Part shown: one piece after another, positions 53,633 through 61,829 of the stretch | Layout of the letters: every line of letters begins with the position of its first letter | Position numbering within the stretch: position 1 is the first letter of the stretch | Source of the DNA: Spirochaetales bacterium | Lineage (GTDB): Bacteria; Spirochaetota; Leptospiria; Leptospirales; Leptonemataceae | Assembly (NCBI GenBank): GCA_015075425.1 | Contig: JABTUL010000003.1 | Coordinates: 124,001-188,000, forward strand | Length of the DNA stretch: 64,000 nt | Reading direction: 5' to 3' | The notes under the pieces: model-generated | Databases searched by the model: none | What the model was told of the DNA's origin: nothing | What the model saw: only the letters and a program-made list of their open reading frames with translations | Translations under genes and position numbers: made by a program

Positions 53633-53647
53633 GTAAAATTTTGTAAA
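53633..53647. promoter_or_regulatory. CpxR-box-like site, consensus copy
   Basis: GTAAA at 53633-53637 and GTAAA at 53643-53647 exactly match the enteric CpxR consensus GTAAA-N5-GTAAA. The site lies about 65 bases before the response-regulator ATG and supports autoregulation. Actual binding is inferred from the sequence, not shown. Confidence 0.6.
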
Positions 53648-53713
53648 AGAATCAAGCGGGCACGGTTTTTTTCCTTGCCCGGCGCACATTCTTCTGGCTA
53701 TTCTCAAAAATAG

Positions 53714-54409
53714 ATGGATCGGATTCTCATCGTTGACGACGATAAAAAACTGCAATCATTACTGGTTGACTATTTGCGTGATGCGGGCTATGAGCCGGCC
53801 GGCTGCTATGATGGTAGCGCAGCTCTGATCTGGCTGCGGGAACACTCCTGTGATCTGATCATCCTGGATATTATGATGCCCGGCATGGATGGTCTGGCTG
53901 TTCTGCGCGAATTGCGCAAGGCTTCCGATGTGCCGGTGATCATGCTTACGGCGCGGGGAGATGATATGGATCGCATTGTTGGGCTGGAGCTGGGCGCTGA
54001 TGATTACCTGCCCAAGCCCTTCAATCCGCGGGAGCTTCTGGCGCGTATCAAAGCCGTTCGTCGCCGGGAAAAGCGGCAGACGCTGATCTCTTCTGCGAAC
54101 CAGATTACTATCGGAGATTTACGCTACCACCGCAATCAACATCGGTTGGATCGCGGGCCGGAAGTCTGTCAGCTATCGCAGGCAGAAGGAAGGTTGCTTG
54201 AGGTATTGATGGAACATGCAGATGAGGTGGTGAGTCGCGAAGCAATCATGCAGGCCACTCAGGGGCGGGAATTCATGGGTTTTGAGCGCTCCATTGATGT
54301 TCATGTTAGCAAGTTGCGCCTGAAGCTTGAGACGCTGGGCGCGGGAAGGAATCGTATCCAGACGATCCGCGGCTCAGGGTATCGTTTTCTTTCCGGGGCG
54401 GACGCATGA
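53714..54409 (+). CDS. OmpR-family response regulator (CpxR-like)
   Basis: A 231-residue protein. The receiver domain has the acidic pair VDDD (8-10), phospho-acceptor Asp52 in ILDIMMPGMDG, a threonine in MLTARGDD and LPKPF with the lysine. The DNA-binding domain is winged-helix (QLSQAEGRLLEVLMEH, REAIMQATQG, VHVSKLRLKLE, IQTIRGSGYRFL). It probably activates the divergent CpxP-like gene and its own operon through the GTAAA boxes. It overlaps the kinase gene by 4 bases. Confidence 0.92.
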   Translation: MDRILIVDDDKKLQSLLVDYLRDAGYEPAGCYDGSAALIWLREHSCDLIILDIMMPGMDGLAVLRELRKASDVPVIMLTARGDDMDRIVGLELGADDYLPKPFNPRELLARIKAVRRREKRQTLISSANQITIGDLRYHRNQHRLDRGPEVCQLSQAEGRLLEVLMEHADEVVSREAIMQATQGREFMGFERSIDVHVSKLRLKLETLGAGRNRIQTIRGSGYRFLSGADA

Positions 54410-55644
54410 AAGTCGGTACCAAACTCTTTCTTTCCTTTCTGGCAGCGTCGCTCCTCGCTGCGGCTTTAAGTGCCGGCCTTGCTTTCCAGTTCCGTTCCGG
54501 GGAGATCCGCTACCAGGAGTATTTTGCGCGGGCCGCAGACGCACTGGGGAGTCTTTCTCTGGAACTCATGGCCGGATACAGCGGCAGGAGAGAGGAAAAA
54601 AAGGATCAACTGGCCCGGCGCTACGCCGGGCTCTGCCATTGCGAGGTCTTCTGGCAGACGCCCGTTGCGGTGTCTGATGCGCTGCTACTTGCGCCCGGGG
54701 CCCGGCTGGAGAAAAACTTCAGGCATTTTCAACTGCACCTGCAACCGGACCCACAGATTGCCGAGGAACTGGTTTTTATCTGGCGCACGCCCGATCATCG
54801 CGGCGAACACAAATGGTTTTTTGTCGCCCTGGGCCTTGGTTTTGCTCTCGTGATCATGCTCTACCCTGTGTCGCGACTTCTCAGTCAGCCTTTGCGGGAG
54901 ATGAAGGATACGGTGCAGGCGCTGGCGGACGGCGATTTGAGTCGGCGGGTCAGGAGCGTACGTCAGGATGAACTCGGTGAACTGGGGCATGCGGTAAATA
55001 AAATGGCGGACCGAATTAAAGAACTTCTGGATTCTGCTGTGGAACTGAATGCTCACGTCTCCCATGAGTTGCGCTCACCGCTGGCCCGTATGCGACTGGC
55101 TCTCGAGCTTCTGGAGCAAAAAGACGGCACGTCCCCTTACTATGGAACGCTTAAGAGTGAAATAGAACATCTGGATGCGCTCATCGGTCGCATACTGCTT
55201 TTATCGCGCCTGGAAACAAAGCCGCTAATGCATGCCGGGCGCGTTGCCCTGCATGACTTGATCCGCGAAGAAGCGGATCGCTTGCCGGCCGGAGGATTGG
55301 ACCTGCGCTTACAGGAGGTCTGGATTGCTGCAGATTCGGTACTGGTGCGTTCTTTGGTTCGCAATCTGCTGGAAAACGCCAGCCGATTTCGTCAGGGGCA
55401 AAGTCCGGTAACCGTCGTACTTGAGAGCCAGGAAGTTGCACTGGAAGTGCGCAATGTTGCCGCCCAGGCTGGCCCCGGGCTTGAGCGGCCCTTTGTGCGC
55501 GGTGACAATGCCACGGATGAGGGCAGCGGGCTGGGTCTTGCTCTGGTTGAGCGCATCGCGCGACTGCATGGCTGGCGCTGGCGCTATGGTGAGGAAAGTG
55601 GATTTTTCACGGTCAGAGTATGGTTTTCTCCGCTTCCGCCTTGA
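54406..55644 (+). CDS. Sensor histidine kinase with HAMP domain (CpxA-like)
   Basis: A 412-residue kinase with membrane segments at about 5-27 and 136-155 and a small periplasmic domain between them. HAMP follows (about 157-208), then the dimerisation helix with His220 in NAHVSHELRSPLARM, the N box NLLENASRF, and GSGLGLALVERIARL. The usual DxGxG (G1) box is replaced by NVAAQAGPG, without the aspartate, which may weaken ATP binding. It probably phosphorylates the adjacent regulator. Its 3' end overlaps the convergent patatin gene by 32 bases. Confidence 0.9.
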   Translation: MKVGTKLFLSFLAASLLAAALSAGLAFQFRSGEIRYQEYFARAADALGSLSLELMAGYSGRREEKKDQLARRYAGLCHCEVFWQTPVAVSDALLLAPGARLEKNFRHFQLHLQPDPQIAEELVFIWRTPDHRGEHKWFFVALGLGFALVIMLYPVSRLLSQPLREMKDTVQALADGDLSRRVRSVRQDELGELGHAVNKMADRIKELLDSAVELNAHVSHELRSPLARMRLALELLEQKDGTSPYYGTLKSEIEHLDALIGRILLLSRLETKPLMHAGRVALHDLIREEADRLPAGGLDLRLQEVWIAADSVLVRSLVRNLLENASRFRQGQSPVTVVLESQEVALEVRNVAAQAGPGLERPFVRGDNATDEGSGLGLALVERIARLHGWRWRYGEESGFFTVRVWFSPLPP

Positions 55645-57946
55645 TTTTTTCCTGCCAGATGGGGGCGTTTTCGCAACCAAAAGCATAGCCCAGAGCGAAA
55701 AGTTCCTCAAAGGCTTCCCAGTCCAGCAGGCTGAAGCGGTCCACCGGTAACCGGGCGTAAATGGTGGCCAGTTCGCGGGCCCGTTCCACCTTGCCAGCAC
55801 TGCCGACAATTGTGGAGCGCAGGAGCACTCCGGGAAGTGCGGGGATGGCAATTCTGTCTTTTTTGGGCTGTAACTTATTCTTAATGATTTGCCACAGCGG
55901 GGGACTTTCCTCGAAACAATCCTGGCCCACAAATTTCCCGTAGTCAGCATCGCGATACGCTCGTGTACCGGAAACGTCGGCGGCGATGATGCAGCCCGCA
56001 CCTTTTGCCTGCATTATGTCCACCGGAACGTTATTCAACAGACCGCCATCAACAAAGAGCTGCCCGCGATCGAAAAAGGGGGGTACAATGCCCGGCAGGG
56101 AAGTGCTCGCGCGAACGGCCTTCCAGATGGGTCCCTGATCAAAGATTTCTTCCCGCGAATGGGTCAGATTGGTGGCCACCGAGTAGAATGGGATGAATAA
56201 ATCTTCTATACTATGTGTTCCATATCCTTTATGAATGGCATAGCTGTAGCGTCTTCCGCGTGAAAGGGAAACCAGCGGCAAAACATAATCTCCCAGTGGA
56301 TCCTGATCTACCATCAGGGTTCTGACAATTTCGCGCGAATTCTTTGCTCCGTACAGAGCGTAGGCACTGCCCATGATCGAACCGGCGCTGGTGCCGCCTA
56401 CCAGATCAATCGGAATGCCCGCTTCTTCCAGAGCGGTGATCAGTCCCAGATGGGCAACGCCACGGGCCCCACCCCCGCCCAGAACCAGTCCGATCGAATT
56501 GCCCAGAACGCGCCGCACCAGTCGGTCTGTATCTGTTTTTCCCGGGCGAACATGGTGGTGCGCGTCGATATGGCGGTTTTCGAGAAAACTACGACTGACG
56601 TTTCCGGGTGCTGCGCTGCTATCCGGGTGCAGGAGGACGAGTTGCCGATTTCCGCTTATTTCTGCCTTTCCCAGGCGCAAAAGTTCAAAAGGAGAAAGGC
56701 CAGGCTTTTCTGTGGCGCTGGCCACCAGCAACACCATGTCCGCATGTTTGAGAACTCTCTGATTCCAGAGCGTATCCTGTCCGTCGCCCAGAAGGAGAAT
56801 CGCCCGCATCTTCTTTTCCAGGTTTGCAAACCATTTGAGGATTCCGGCGTTCTGACCGTCAGCCAGCCACAATTGATTGGGATCAACTCCAAACTCTCTT
56901 TGCACGTCCTCCGGGCCGATAAACACGGCGCGGCATTGCCGCTGGAATGCAGCCAGCAGGTTGTCGGCAAAGAACCTGTAAGGGGAACGCTCTTCGCCGG
57001 CGCTCTGGATGAGATCCGGGGTGACCGGAAAAAGGGCAATGGTGCGAACCCTCCCGGTTGTCCGGGTGGAATGCGCAGCCAGGCGTTCGGCCAGCACCTG
57101 AGAAATGGAGAATAGGAGCCGGGGAGATTTTTCCAGCAGACGCCGGGCTGCACTGCTTGAGAGCTGAATGATTTCGCTATCGCGCAGGGCCTGCACAGAA
57201 GCCGATCGGGCCTTTCCCGTAAGCAAAGCCACTTCACCAATGACGTCACCCCATCCGAGTTCGCCACTCAGAACATTGCCTTCTTGTTTTCTTATGTAAC
57301 GCAAGCGACCGCTGATGACCAGGTAAATATCGTCTGCCGGCTCTCCCTCACGCAGAAGGTAAGAACCGGCGGGTAAGAAAAACCAGCGCAATTCTCTTTC
57401 CAGAGTACGAACTTCCAATTCTGTGAAGGTAGAGAAAAGTGGAAGTTCTTTCAATAAACGAATAATATCATCTGTAAGTGGGCGGTAGTGACGGCCTGCC
57501 GTGCTTTCGTTGCGAGCGGTGATCAACTTCGCCAGCCTTTTCATCTGGTCGGGAAATCTATCGAGGACTTTTTGGAGCGCGTCGCGACCCACAGCAAGCA
57601 GGGTTGCATCGCTCTGAACATCAAGGTGAGCCCGTCGGGCATCGCCGGTAAGCAGCGCCGTTTCACCGGCAATATCGCCACGGGTCAGTTCACCGAGGAC
57701 AATCAATTTGCCGCCCTCTTCCCGGCTGGCCTGCAGGCGACCGTTCAGCAGGAGATAAAGTTCATTACCGGGGCTACCCTGTGAGGCAAGGCGCTCACCG
57801 GCCGGGAGACGAACCAGCCGGGCGTTGCGCAGAAGAATGCGTGTTGCTTCCCAGCCGATTTCGCGCAATAGCTCATTGCTGCGGCTAACGGTGACAATGG
57901 AGATGCCCTCCTTTTTTAGAGAGCGAAGATCATCTGGACTGAGCAC
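55613..57946 (-). CDS. Patatin-like phospholipase with two cyclic-nucleotide-binding domains
   Basis: A 777-residue protein. Two cNMP-binding domains occupy about 25-145 and 180-300 (GNELYLLLNGRLQ, GDIAGETALLTGDARRA, and GELGWGDVIGEVALLTGKAR). A middle region is less clear. The patatin domain starts near 485: GGGGARGVAHLG (oxyanion hole), GTSAGSIMG with the catalytic serine, and DGGLLNNVP with the catalytic aspartate. This is the neuropathy-target-esterase layout, active on membrane lysophospholipids. The cNMP domains lack a clear PRxAA, so they may not bind cAMP. The GTG start overlaps the TAG of the upstream gene (TAGTG), so the two genes are coupled. Confidence 0.85.
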   Translation of the reverse strand: MLSPDDLRSLKKEGISIVTVSRSNELLREIGWEATRILLRNARLVRLPAGERLASQGSPGNELYLLLNGRLQASREEGGKLIVLGELTRGDIAGETALLTGDARRAHLDVQSDATLLAVGRDALQKVLDRFPDQMKRLAKLITARNESTAGRHYRPLTDDIIRLLKELPLFSTFTELEVRTLERELRWFFLPAGSYLLREGEPADDIYLVISGRLRYIRKQEGNVLSGELGWGDVIGEVALLTGKARSASVQALRDSEIIQLSSSAARRLLEKSPRLLFSISQVLAERLAAHSTRTTGRVRTIALFPVTPDLIQSAGEERSPYRFFADNLLAAFQRQCRAVFIGPEDVQREFGVDPNQLWLADGQNAGILKWFANLEKKMRAILLLGDGQDTLWNQRVLKHADMVLLVASATEKPGLSPFELLRLGKAEISGNRQLVLLHPDSSAAPGNVSRSFLENRHIDAHHHVRPGKTDTDRLVRRVLGNSIGLVLGGGGARGVAHLGLITALEEAGIPIDLVGGTSAGSIMGSAYALYGAKNSREIVRTLMVDQDPLGDYVLPLVSLSRGRRYSYAIHKGYGTHSIEDLFIPFYSVATNLTHSREEIFDQGPIWKAVRASTSLPGIVPPFFDRGQLFVDGGLLNNVPVDIMQAKGAGCIIAADVSGTRAYRDADYGKFVGQDCFEESPPLWQIIKNKLQPKKDRIAIPALPGVLLRSTIVGSAGKVERARELATIYARLPVDRFSLLDWEAFEELFALGYAFGCENAPIWQEKIKAEAEKTIL

Positions 57947-59169
57947 TAACCGCGTTCGGCCCTGTACGCACAGGCCTCCGCTGCCAGCCGGGCCCCCAGA
58001 AATCTCCAGGCCGGCATGACGTCGATGGCTGTGGCCGCTCCGCCGGAGATCGAATCCGCGGCATTCATCACAGAAGGTATGAATTCTTTTACGCGTTCGG
58101 TGAGAGGATCGGCATAGACTTTTACCTGCTCAAGCATGGCGGCCAGTTGACCGGACAGTGTGGACAGCAGAGCCGCTGCATCGTTCAGAGGCGTGCCCCC
58201 GGCAAAACTTTTGAAACGCTTTTCTACCTCATCATGATTGGCCGTCATGATTTTCTTCACGAGTTCTCCGCCTCCCTCCATCAAGTTATCGGTGAAGGGC
58301 AGGGCAACTTCGGCTGACACATAAAACAGAAGAATTTCCCGCCCGGCTTTGAGTTCCATAAAAGCTTTAAGTTTATCCGTCACGCCGTAATCGGGAAAAA
58401 TCCGATGGATCATATAGGCAAGGCCCAGGGCTTTGACGGAAGCATCGATGGCCTGTTGCTGGTCGGCTTCAAAAGTGCGTTTGTTTTGCTTTTTAATATG
58501 ATCATATACATTTTTTACGCCTGTATAGATACCAAGTCCTTTATCAATGGAATCCATGGCGCTGGTGATTTTTAGTGCGCTGGATATATCATCACTGCCA
58601 GCCAGTTTGCGGGCGCGTTCAATGACATCTGCGCCGGCATTGGGGTTGTGACGGCGAACAGCGCCCTCTAAATTGAAGTAGTACTGAAAATCCGGCGCAA
58701 AAGGCAGGGCTCCAAAAAGCAGCCGACAGAGTTTTACGGTGTAATCGTTTTCGTTGAACTCCACGAGCATTTTATCCACGCGATGTTCTTCGAGGCCATA
58801 ATTGGCGGCGATTTTTGTCTTGAGTTTCTCTGTTGCCTGCACGGCCAGATCAGACCGGGCATCCACGATGAGCAAAAACTCTTTGCGAACGATCAGCGCG
58901 TGGATAACGCTGGCAACCCAGCCCACAAACCACGCGAGGATAGGTGTATTTTCCGATTGTACACCTTCCGGTAGATTCAGGACATGATGGAAAAAGTAGA
59001 TGGTGGGAGCGGTGTAGACGATAGCGAAGATGAACCAGATCGTTTTGCGCCCACGTGTTGCCAGATAAAGAAAAGCCGGTCCTCCACCCAGACCAAAGCC
59101 TGCCGCACAGAGGATGATATACCAGGATTGCAGGAGTTCCCAGGGGGTGCCCCGTTTTGTTAAAGCCAT
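57946..59169 (-). CDS. Membrane-anchored protein of unknown function
   Basis: A 407-residue protein with three predicted membrane segments in the first 100 residues (about 15-35, 42-62 and 78-95), followed by a mostly helical cytoplasmic domain. A long central helix region contains FAPDFQYYFNLEGAVRRHN. Toward the end AMLEQVKVYADPLTERV and repeated Ala/Leu helices suggest oligomerisation. I do not recognise a family. Its stop overlaps the patatin start by one base, so it is probably made with that enzyme and may anchor or regulate it. Confidence 0.5.
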   Translation of the reverse strand: MALTKRGTPWELLQSWYIILCAAGFGLGGGPAFLYLATRGRKTIWFIFAIVYTAPTIYFFHHVLNLPEGVQSENTPILAWFVGWVASVIHALIVRKEFLLIVDARSDLAVQATEKLKTKIAANYGLEEHRVDKMLVEFNENDYTVKLCRLLFGALPFAPDFQYYFNLEGAVRRHNPNAGADVIERARKLAGSDDISSALKITSAMDSIDKGLGIYTGVKNVYDHIKKQNKRTFEADQQQAIDASVKALGLAYMIHRIFPDYGVTDKLKAFMELKAGREILLFYVSAEVALPFTDNLMEGGGELVKKIMTANHDEVEKRFKSFAGGTPLNDAAALLSTLSGQLAAMLEQVKVYADPLTERVKEFIPSVMNAADSISGGAATAIDVMPAWRFLGARLAAEACAYRAERG

Positions 59170-59446
59170 GGACTCAGATGGGGAATGGCCCGGGCCCTAT
59201 CAAGTTTTTTTTATATGGCCGAGGACTTGGCAGAGGGGTTAGACTTATGCACAGATGCGGCAATTCCGTTGATGCTTTCCGTTGTCTCCCGTTCGCCCTG
59301 CCATGTGCGATTTTCCCTCTGCATCTGCGCTGGATTTAACTGCGGCTTTTCAGTATATTCGTACTCATCTGGCATAATAAATTTATTAAAATTCAAATAA
59401 ATAAGCGCTCCCCAGTGAAAACATCAGGCAGAAAAAAGGGTTTTAG

Positions 59447-59695
59447 CCCGGATTATTCGTGAAAACAGTGGGGCGCCGCACGCGACCTTACCCCTGGCCC
59501 CGCATACTGACGTCCTTGCCCGAATGCGGGGCGCTGCGCCCTCCGTGGCTCCGCGACAGGGGCAAGGCCGCGCGCGACAAACTATTCTTACAAACAAGCT
59601 CCGGGTTTTCGTGGAAATGGTGAAAAACCGCCCAGTGCGGGGCGGTTTTTCTTTGAACCTGTACTTTACGCATACACTTTCATGAATAATCCGGG
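59447..59695 (+). mobile_element. MITE-like element, copy 3 (249 bp, most intact)
   Basis: The left end is CCCGGATTATTCGTGAAA and the right end TTTCATGAATAATCCGGG, which match as inverted repeats at 17 of 18 positions. TTAG flanks both sides (59443-59446 and 59696-59699). The interior has nested palindromes (CCCCGCAT with ATGCGGGG; CCCCTG with CAGGGG) and a terminator hairpin near the right end. It has no transposase gene. The size, ends and target duplications fit a miniature element moved by a transposase encoded elsewhere, perhaps an IS5-type, which also favours TTAG or CTAA-like sites. Confidence 0.9.
59623..59650. terminator. Bidirectional terminator hairpin inside MITE copy 3
   Basis: AAAAACCGCCC at 59623-59633 is exactly complementary to GGGCGGTTTTT at 59640-59650, with a six-base loop. 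The GC core followed by T-runs on either strand is the classic bidirectional intrinsic terminator. Copies 1 and 2 keep parts of it. Confidence 0.7.
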
Positions 59696-59718
59696 TTAGC
59701 CAGCGCTGCCCCGGTTGT

Positions 59719-60075
59719 CTACGCGGGTCTGCCAATTCCATTGTGCATCAGCTCATCCGTGGTCAGGTCCGTGATCTTCGCGATGAGCCGGAGCTCCATT
59801 CCCTCTTCCTCCATGCGCCGCGCGGCCTCAAGCCTGCCTTCAAGCCTGCCTTCAGCCTTGCCCTCTTGTTTCAACTGTTCTGCTGCCGTCATGATGGCCT
59901 CCCGGAGTTCCATCGCCCCAGACCTTTCCAGGGGTGCTTTGAGCTCTCCAAAATCTTCTTTGCGTGAATAGGACAAGTATATATCAAGAGTCCTTGCCGA
60001 TTCAACTCTTTTCTGCCTCCGGAACACGGAGCAACAGGTCCACGACTGTGGGGTCTGTATAAAGAACTTCATCAT
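59719..60075 (-). pseudogene. C-terminal remnant of an Rpn/PD-(D/E)XK nuclease family (putative transposase) protein
   Basis: The frame from 60075 down reads MMKFFIQ followed by a frame-shifted start, then TLDIYLSYSRKEDFGELKA, MTAAEQLKQEGKAEGRLEG, and ARRMEEEGMELRLIAKITDL. The helical EG-repeat tail (KQEGKAEGRLEGRLEAARR) is typical of the C-terminus of Rpn recombination-promoting nucleases. The N-terminal catalytic domain is absent. The start is coupled to the stop of the upstream small membrane protein (ATGATGA). It looks like debris of a mobile gene in the decayed region. Confidence 0.5.
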
Positions 60076-60298
60076 CGGCGGCTCCTCAGGATTTTGAGCA
60101 CATCCCAGATGTCGTCTTTGATCTCTCGCACGTCTTGCTCCGTGCGGGCCGCTGGTTTCGAGGATCACCAGTCGGCGCTCCACCGGCCCGGTAGGCGGTA
60201 AAATAGACCAGCATGGAGACGAGGAGGACTCCATAGCTGATGATGTCTTTCAAAACAAAACGATGATGCTCACGTTCCAGACAGCCCTCCACTCCCAA
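60072..60298 (-). pseudogene. Small membrane protein with a frameshift
   Basis: From 60298 the frame gives EHHRFVLKDIISYGVL and a membrane segment (GVLLVSMLVYFTAYRAG). Near 60140-60160 a single-base change of frame is needed to continue into ARTEQDVREIKDDIWDVLKI, a charged helix ending in RSRR, then TGA. The pattern is that of a small phage-type membrane protein with a cytoplasmic helix. The frameshift is inferred from coding character in both frames; a sequence error cannot be excluded. Confidence 0.35.
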
Positions 60299-60456
60299 AA
60301 AATCACTGCGGCCCGGGGCCGGCGCAAACAGGGTTCCATCACACTTTCCCGGATCTACCGGAATCGTTTCAGGAATGTAGCAGACTTTCGGGAATGATGC
60401 AACAGGCAGTTGCGGGCAGTTCTATCAAAACCGCAACTTCTGAAAAAGCCGCAATT

Positions 60457-60675
60457 TCAATCCAAAAGTTTCAGAGCGGCTGGAGCAAGCTGTGGCATGG
60501 GCCACAATGTCCTCTTTGCAATAAAGAATGGTGCGCCGGGACAGGATGCGAAAGCGGCCCGATACTTGCCAAGCTTGCGATAGTTGTGGACCGTCTCCGC
60601 GCTGATGCCGCCGAGTATGCGAGCAGCTTCCTGCGCCGTTATGGGATCATCAAAGTAGTTGGGGTGTTGCCGCAT
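60457..60675 (-). CDS. Excisionase-type helix-turn-helix protein
   Basis: A 72-residue protein. PITAQEAARILGGISAETVH followed by NYRKLGKY is the winged-helix pattern of excisionases and MerR-like regulators (helix, turn, ILG, then VHNYRKxGK). It would bind DNA. In mobile islands such genes direct excision or control transcription. No integrase gene is seen in the window. Confidence 0.6.
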   Translation of the reverse strand: MRQHPNYFDDPITAQEAARILGGISAETVHNYRKLGKYRAAFASCPGAPFFIAKRTLWPMPQLAPAALKLLD

Positions 60676-61093
60676 ACTTTGCGAGAAGCAAAGGTTTGCA
60701 GAAAGTCAAGGAAAAAGACTCAGGCGGCGGCGAGCGCTTCAAGACTTTCTTGGCGCTTCTTCAATTCTGAATATGCAGGATCATGCTTTTGAAATATCTC
60801 TGTAGATGTTCCAGAACAAATTCTGCGATAGGCCGGAGCACACGGATTTATTTACATAATCCAGAACCCGAACCGTGACGCGCAGTGGCATTATATAGTT
60901 TACCATCATCTGAGCCAATCCGAAGGCGCAACGCGTTACATGCTTTTTCTACCTGAGTAATACGCCTTTGTTTTCCTCTGGGACGCCATCTCTTCCTGCA
61001 TGACCATTGCTACATTGTGAGCTATCAGAGCATATTGATCGGACGGCGCATGATTACTGTATGTATTTGATAGAGGACCCGGAAAGGCCAGAA
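60676..61093. other. Decayed stretch with short coding-like fragments
   Basis: No intact gene can be supported. On the minus strand two short frames have coding character: one ending ITQVEKACNALRLRIGSDDG with an Arg-rich head, and one ending HDPAYSELKKRQESLEALAA at 60720, about 42 codons. Neither has a credible start with a ribosome site. They are probably pieces of broken genes. Confidence 0.3.
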
Positions 61094-61210
61094 TCAGGGC
61101 TGCACCTTTCCATTGAATACGTCTGCTATCAGCTGCTTGCGCAGCTCTGCGAATTCAGAACGCATCTTCTCTGCTCGCACCTGTTCCCTGAGCCCGATGA
61201 GCTCGGACAT
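61094..61210 (-). CDS. 38-residue amphipathic helical protein, nested gene
   Basis: MSELIGLREQVRAEKMRSEF followed by AELRKQLIADVF ends at a TGA at 61094-61096. The sequence is a single amphipathic charged helix. It begins inside, and in another frame from, the 45-residue membrane protein below. No good ribosome site is seen, so it may depend on translation of that gene. Such nested helix proteins occur in phage lysis cassettes, but no family match is claimed. Confidence 0.35.
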   Translation of the reverse strand: MSELIGLREQVRAEKMRSEFAELRKQLIADVFNGKVQP

Positions 61211-61292
61211 AGTTGTAGCCAATCTGGATTAGTTCAGCTATAGCAAACAACCCAGCGCAGATCAATAGCAAGCCGCCACCGTAATCCATCAT
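61155..61292 (-). CDS. 45-residue small membrane protein
   Basis: MMDYGGGLLLICAGLFAIAE continues with a polar tail ending SREDAF. It has one membrane segment (about 5-25). The ATGATG start has GGGAG seven bases upstream, a strong ribosome site, so I think this is a real gene. It may be a holin-type or small phage membrane protein. The 38-residue helix gene overlaps its 3' half. Confidence 0.5.
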   Translation of the reverse strand: MMDYGGGLLLICAGLFAIAELIQIGYNYVRAHRAQGTGASREDAF

Positions 61293-61395
61293 TTATCGTC
61301 TCCCAGAAATTTGCGGGATTCAGCGCCGTCGTTGAACTCGCCTTTAAAATGCACTGTTGATCTGGTCATCTGTCCAGTGATATTTTCTTTAATCA

Positions 61396-61614
61396 TCAAT
61401 ATCCGGTATTCCCGTTTTCATTCGCAAGGCGCTGGATGGCGCGTTCTTTCCTGCAAAGCGGCTGAACGGTCCCGGTCTTTTGTCGATCGGACCGGATTCT
61501 CCAGTAGACCAGAAACCCTGTGCAGCCGACCAGAATGGCAACCGCGCCCCATGGTCCAAATGCACCTACCAGAGCGTTGAAGAGCCCAGTAGTGGCGTTG
61601 ATTATGTCAGCCAT
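61396..61614 (-). CDS. 72-residue holin-like membrane protein
   Basis: MADIINATTGLFNALVGAFG leads into a membrane segment (about 15-40) and a charged tail (RIRSDRQKTG, then KERAIQRLANENGNTGY). The charge pattern, with a positive C-terminal tail, resembles small phage holins. The start ATG overlaps the stop of the upstream frame (GCATGGCTGA). No lysin gene is recognised nearby. Confidence 0.45.
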   Translation of the reverse strand: MADIINATTGLFNALVGAFGPWGAVAILVGCTGFLVYWRIRSDRQKTGTVQPLCRKERAIQRLANENGNTGY

Positions 61615-61631
61615 GCCCCATTATCGGCAAA

Positions 61632-61826
61632 TCAATGGCAGTGGCGGATGCCGGTCTTCTTGTCCACATGACAGCCGTTCTTGTCGGTCCGGCCCCGATG
61701 GGCATCAGAGCGGCGGGGCCAAGCACCGGCCAGAAGAAAAAGGCTTTTTGCATCATGGAGAAAGCTTGCCGACCCGGCGGATTTGGCCAGCCTTTTTTCA
61801 TTCTTCTGGGAAGAGAAGGTTAACAT
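61632..61826 (-). CDS. Small secreted metal-binding-type protein (HxGRTDxxGCH), possibly frameshifted
   Basis: The frame ends SDAHRGRTDKNGCHVDKKTG followed by IRHCH. The pattern H-x-G-R-T-D-x-x-G-C-H and a final H-C-H occurs in small exported proteins, probably as a zinc-binding fold. A proper signal peptide (MMQKAFFFWPVLGPAAL) lies in a neighbouring frame (61607-61801), so one frameshift may separate the signal from the domain. The function is not known. Confidence 0.4.
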   Translation of the reverse strand: MLTFSSQKNEKRLAKSAGSASFLHDAKSLFLLAGAWPRRSDAHRGRTDKNGCHVDKKTGIRHCH

Positions 61827-61829
61827 TCA

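Noticed and set aside
55613-59169. Patatin gene as an anti-phage (CBASS CapV-type) effector
   Set aside because: The protein has the neuropathy-target-esterase layout with cNMP-binding domains, and there is no adjacent CD-NTase, ubiquitin-like or HORMA gene.
59211-59396. Small minus-strand frame (MPDEYEYTEKPQLNPAQM) upstream of the membrane protein gene
   Set aside because: It is hydrophilic and could be real, but it has no ribosome site or family match and lies where the promoter of the downstream gene should be.
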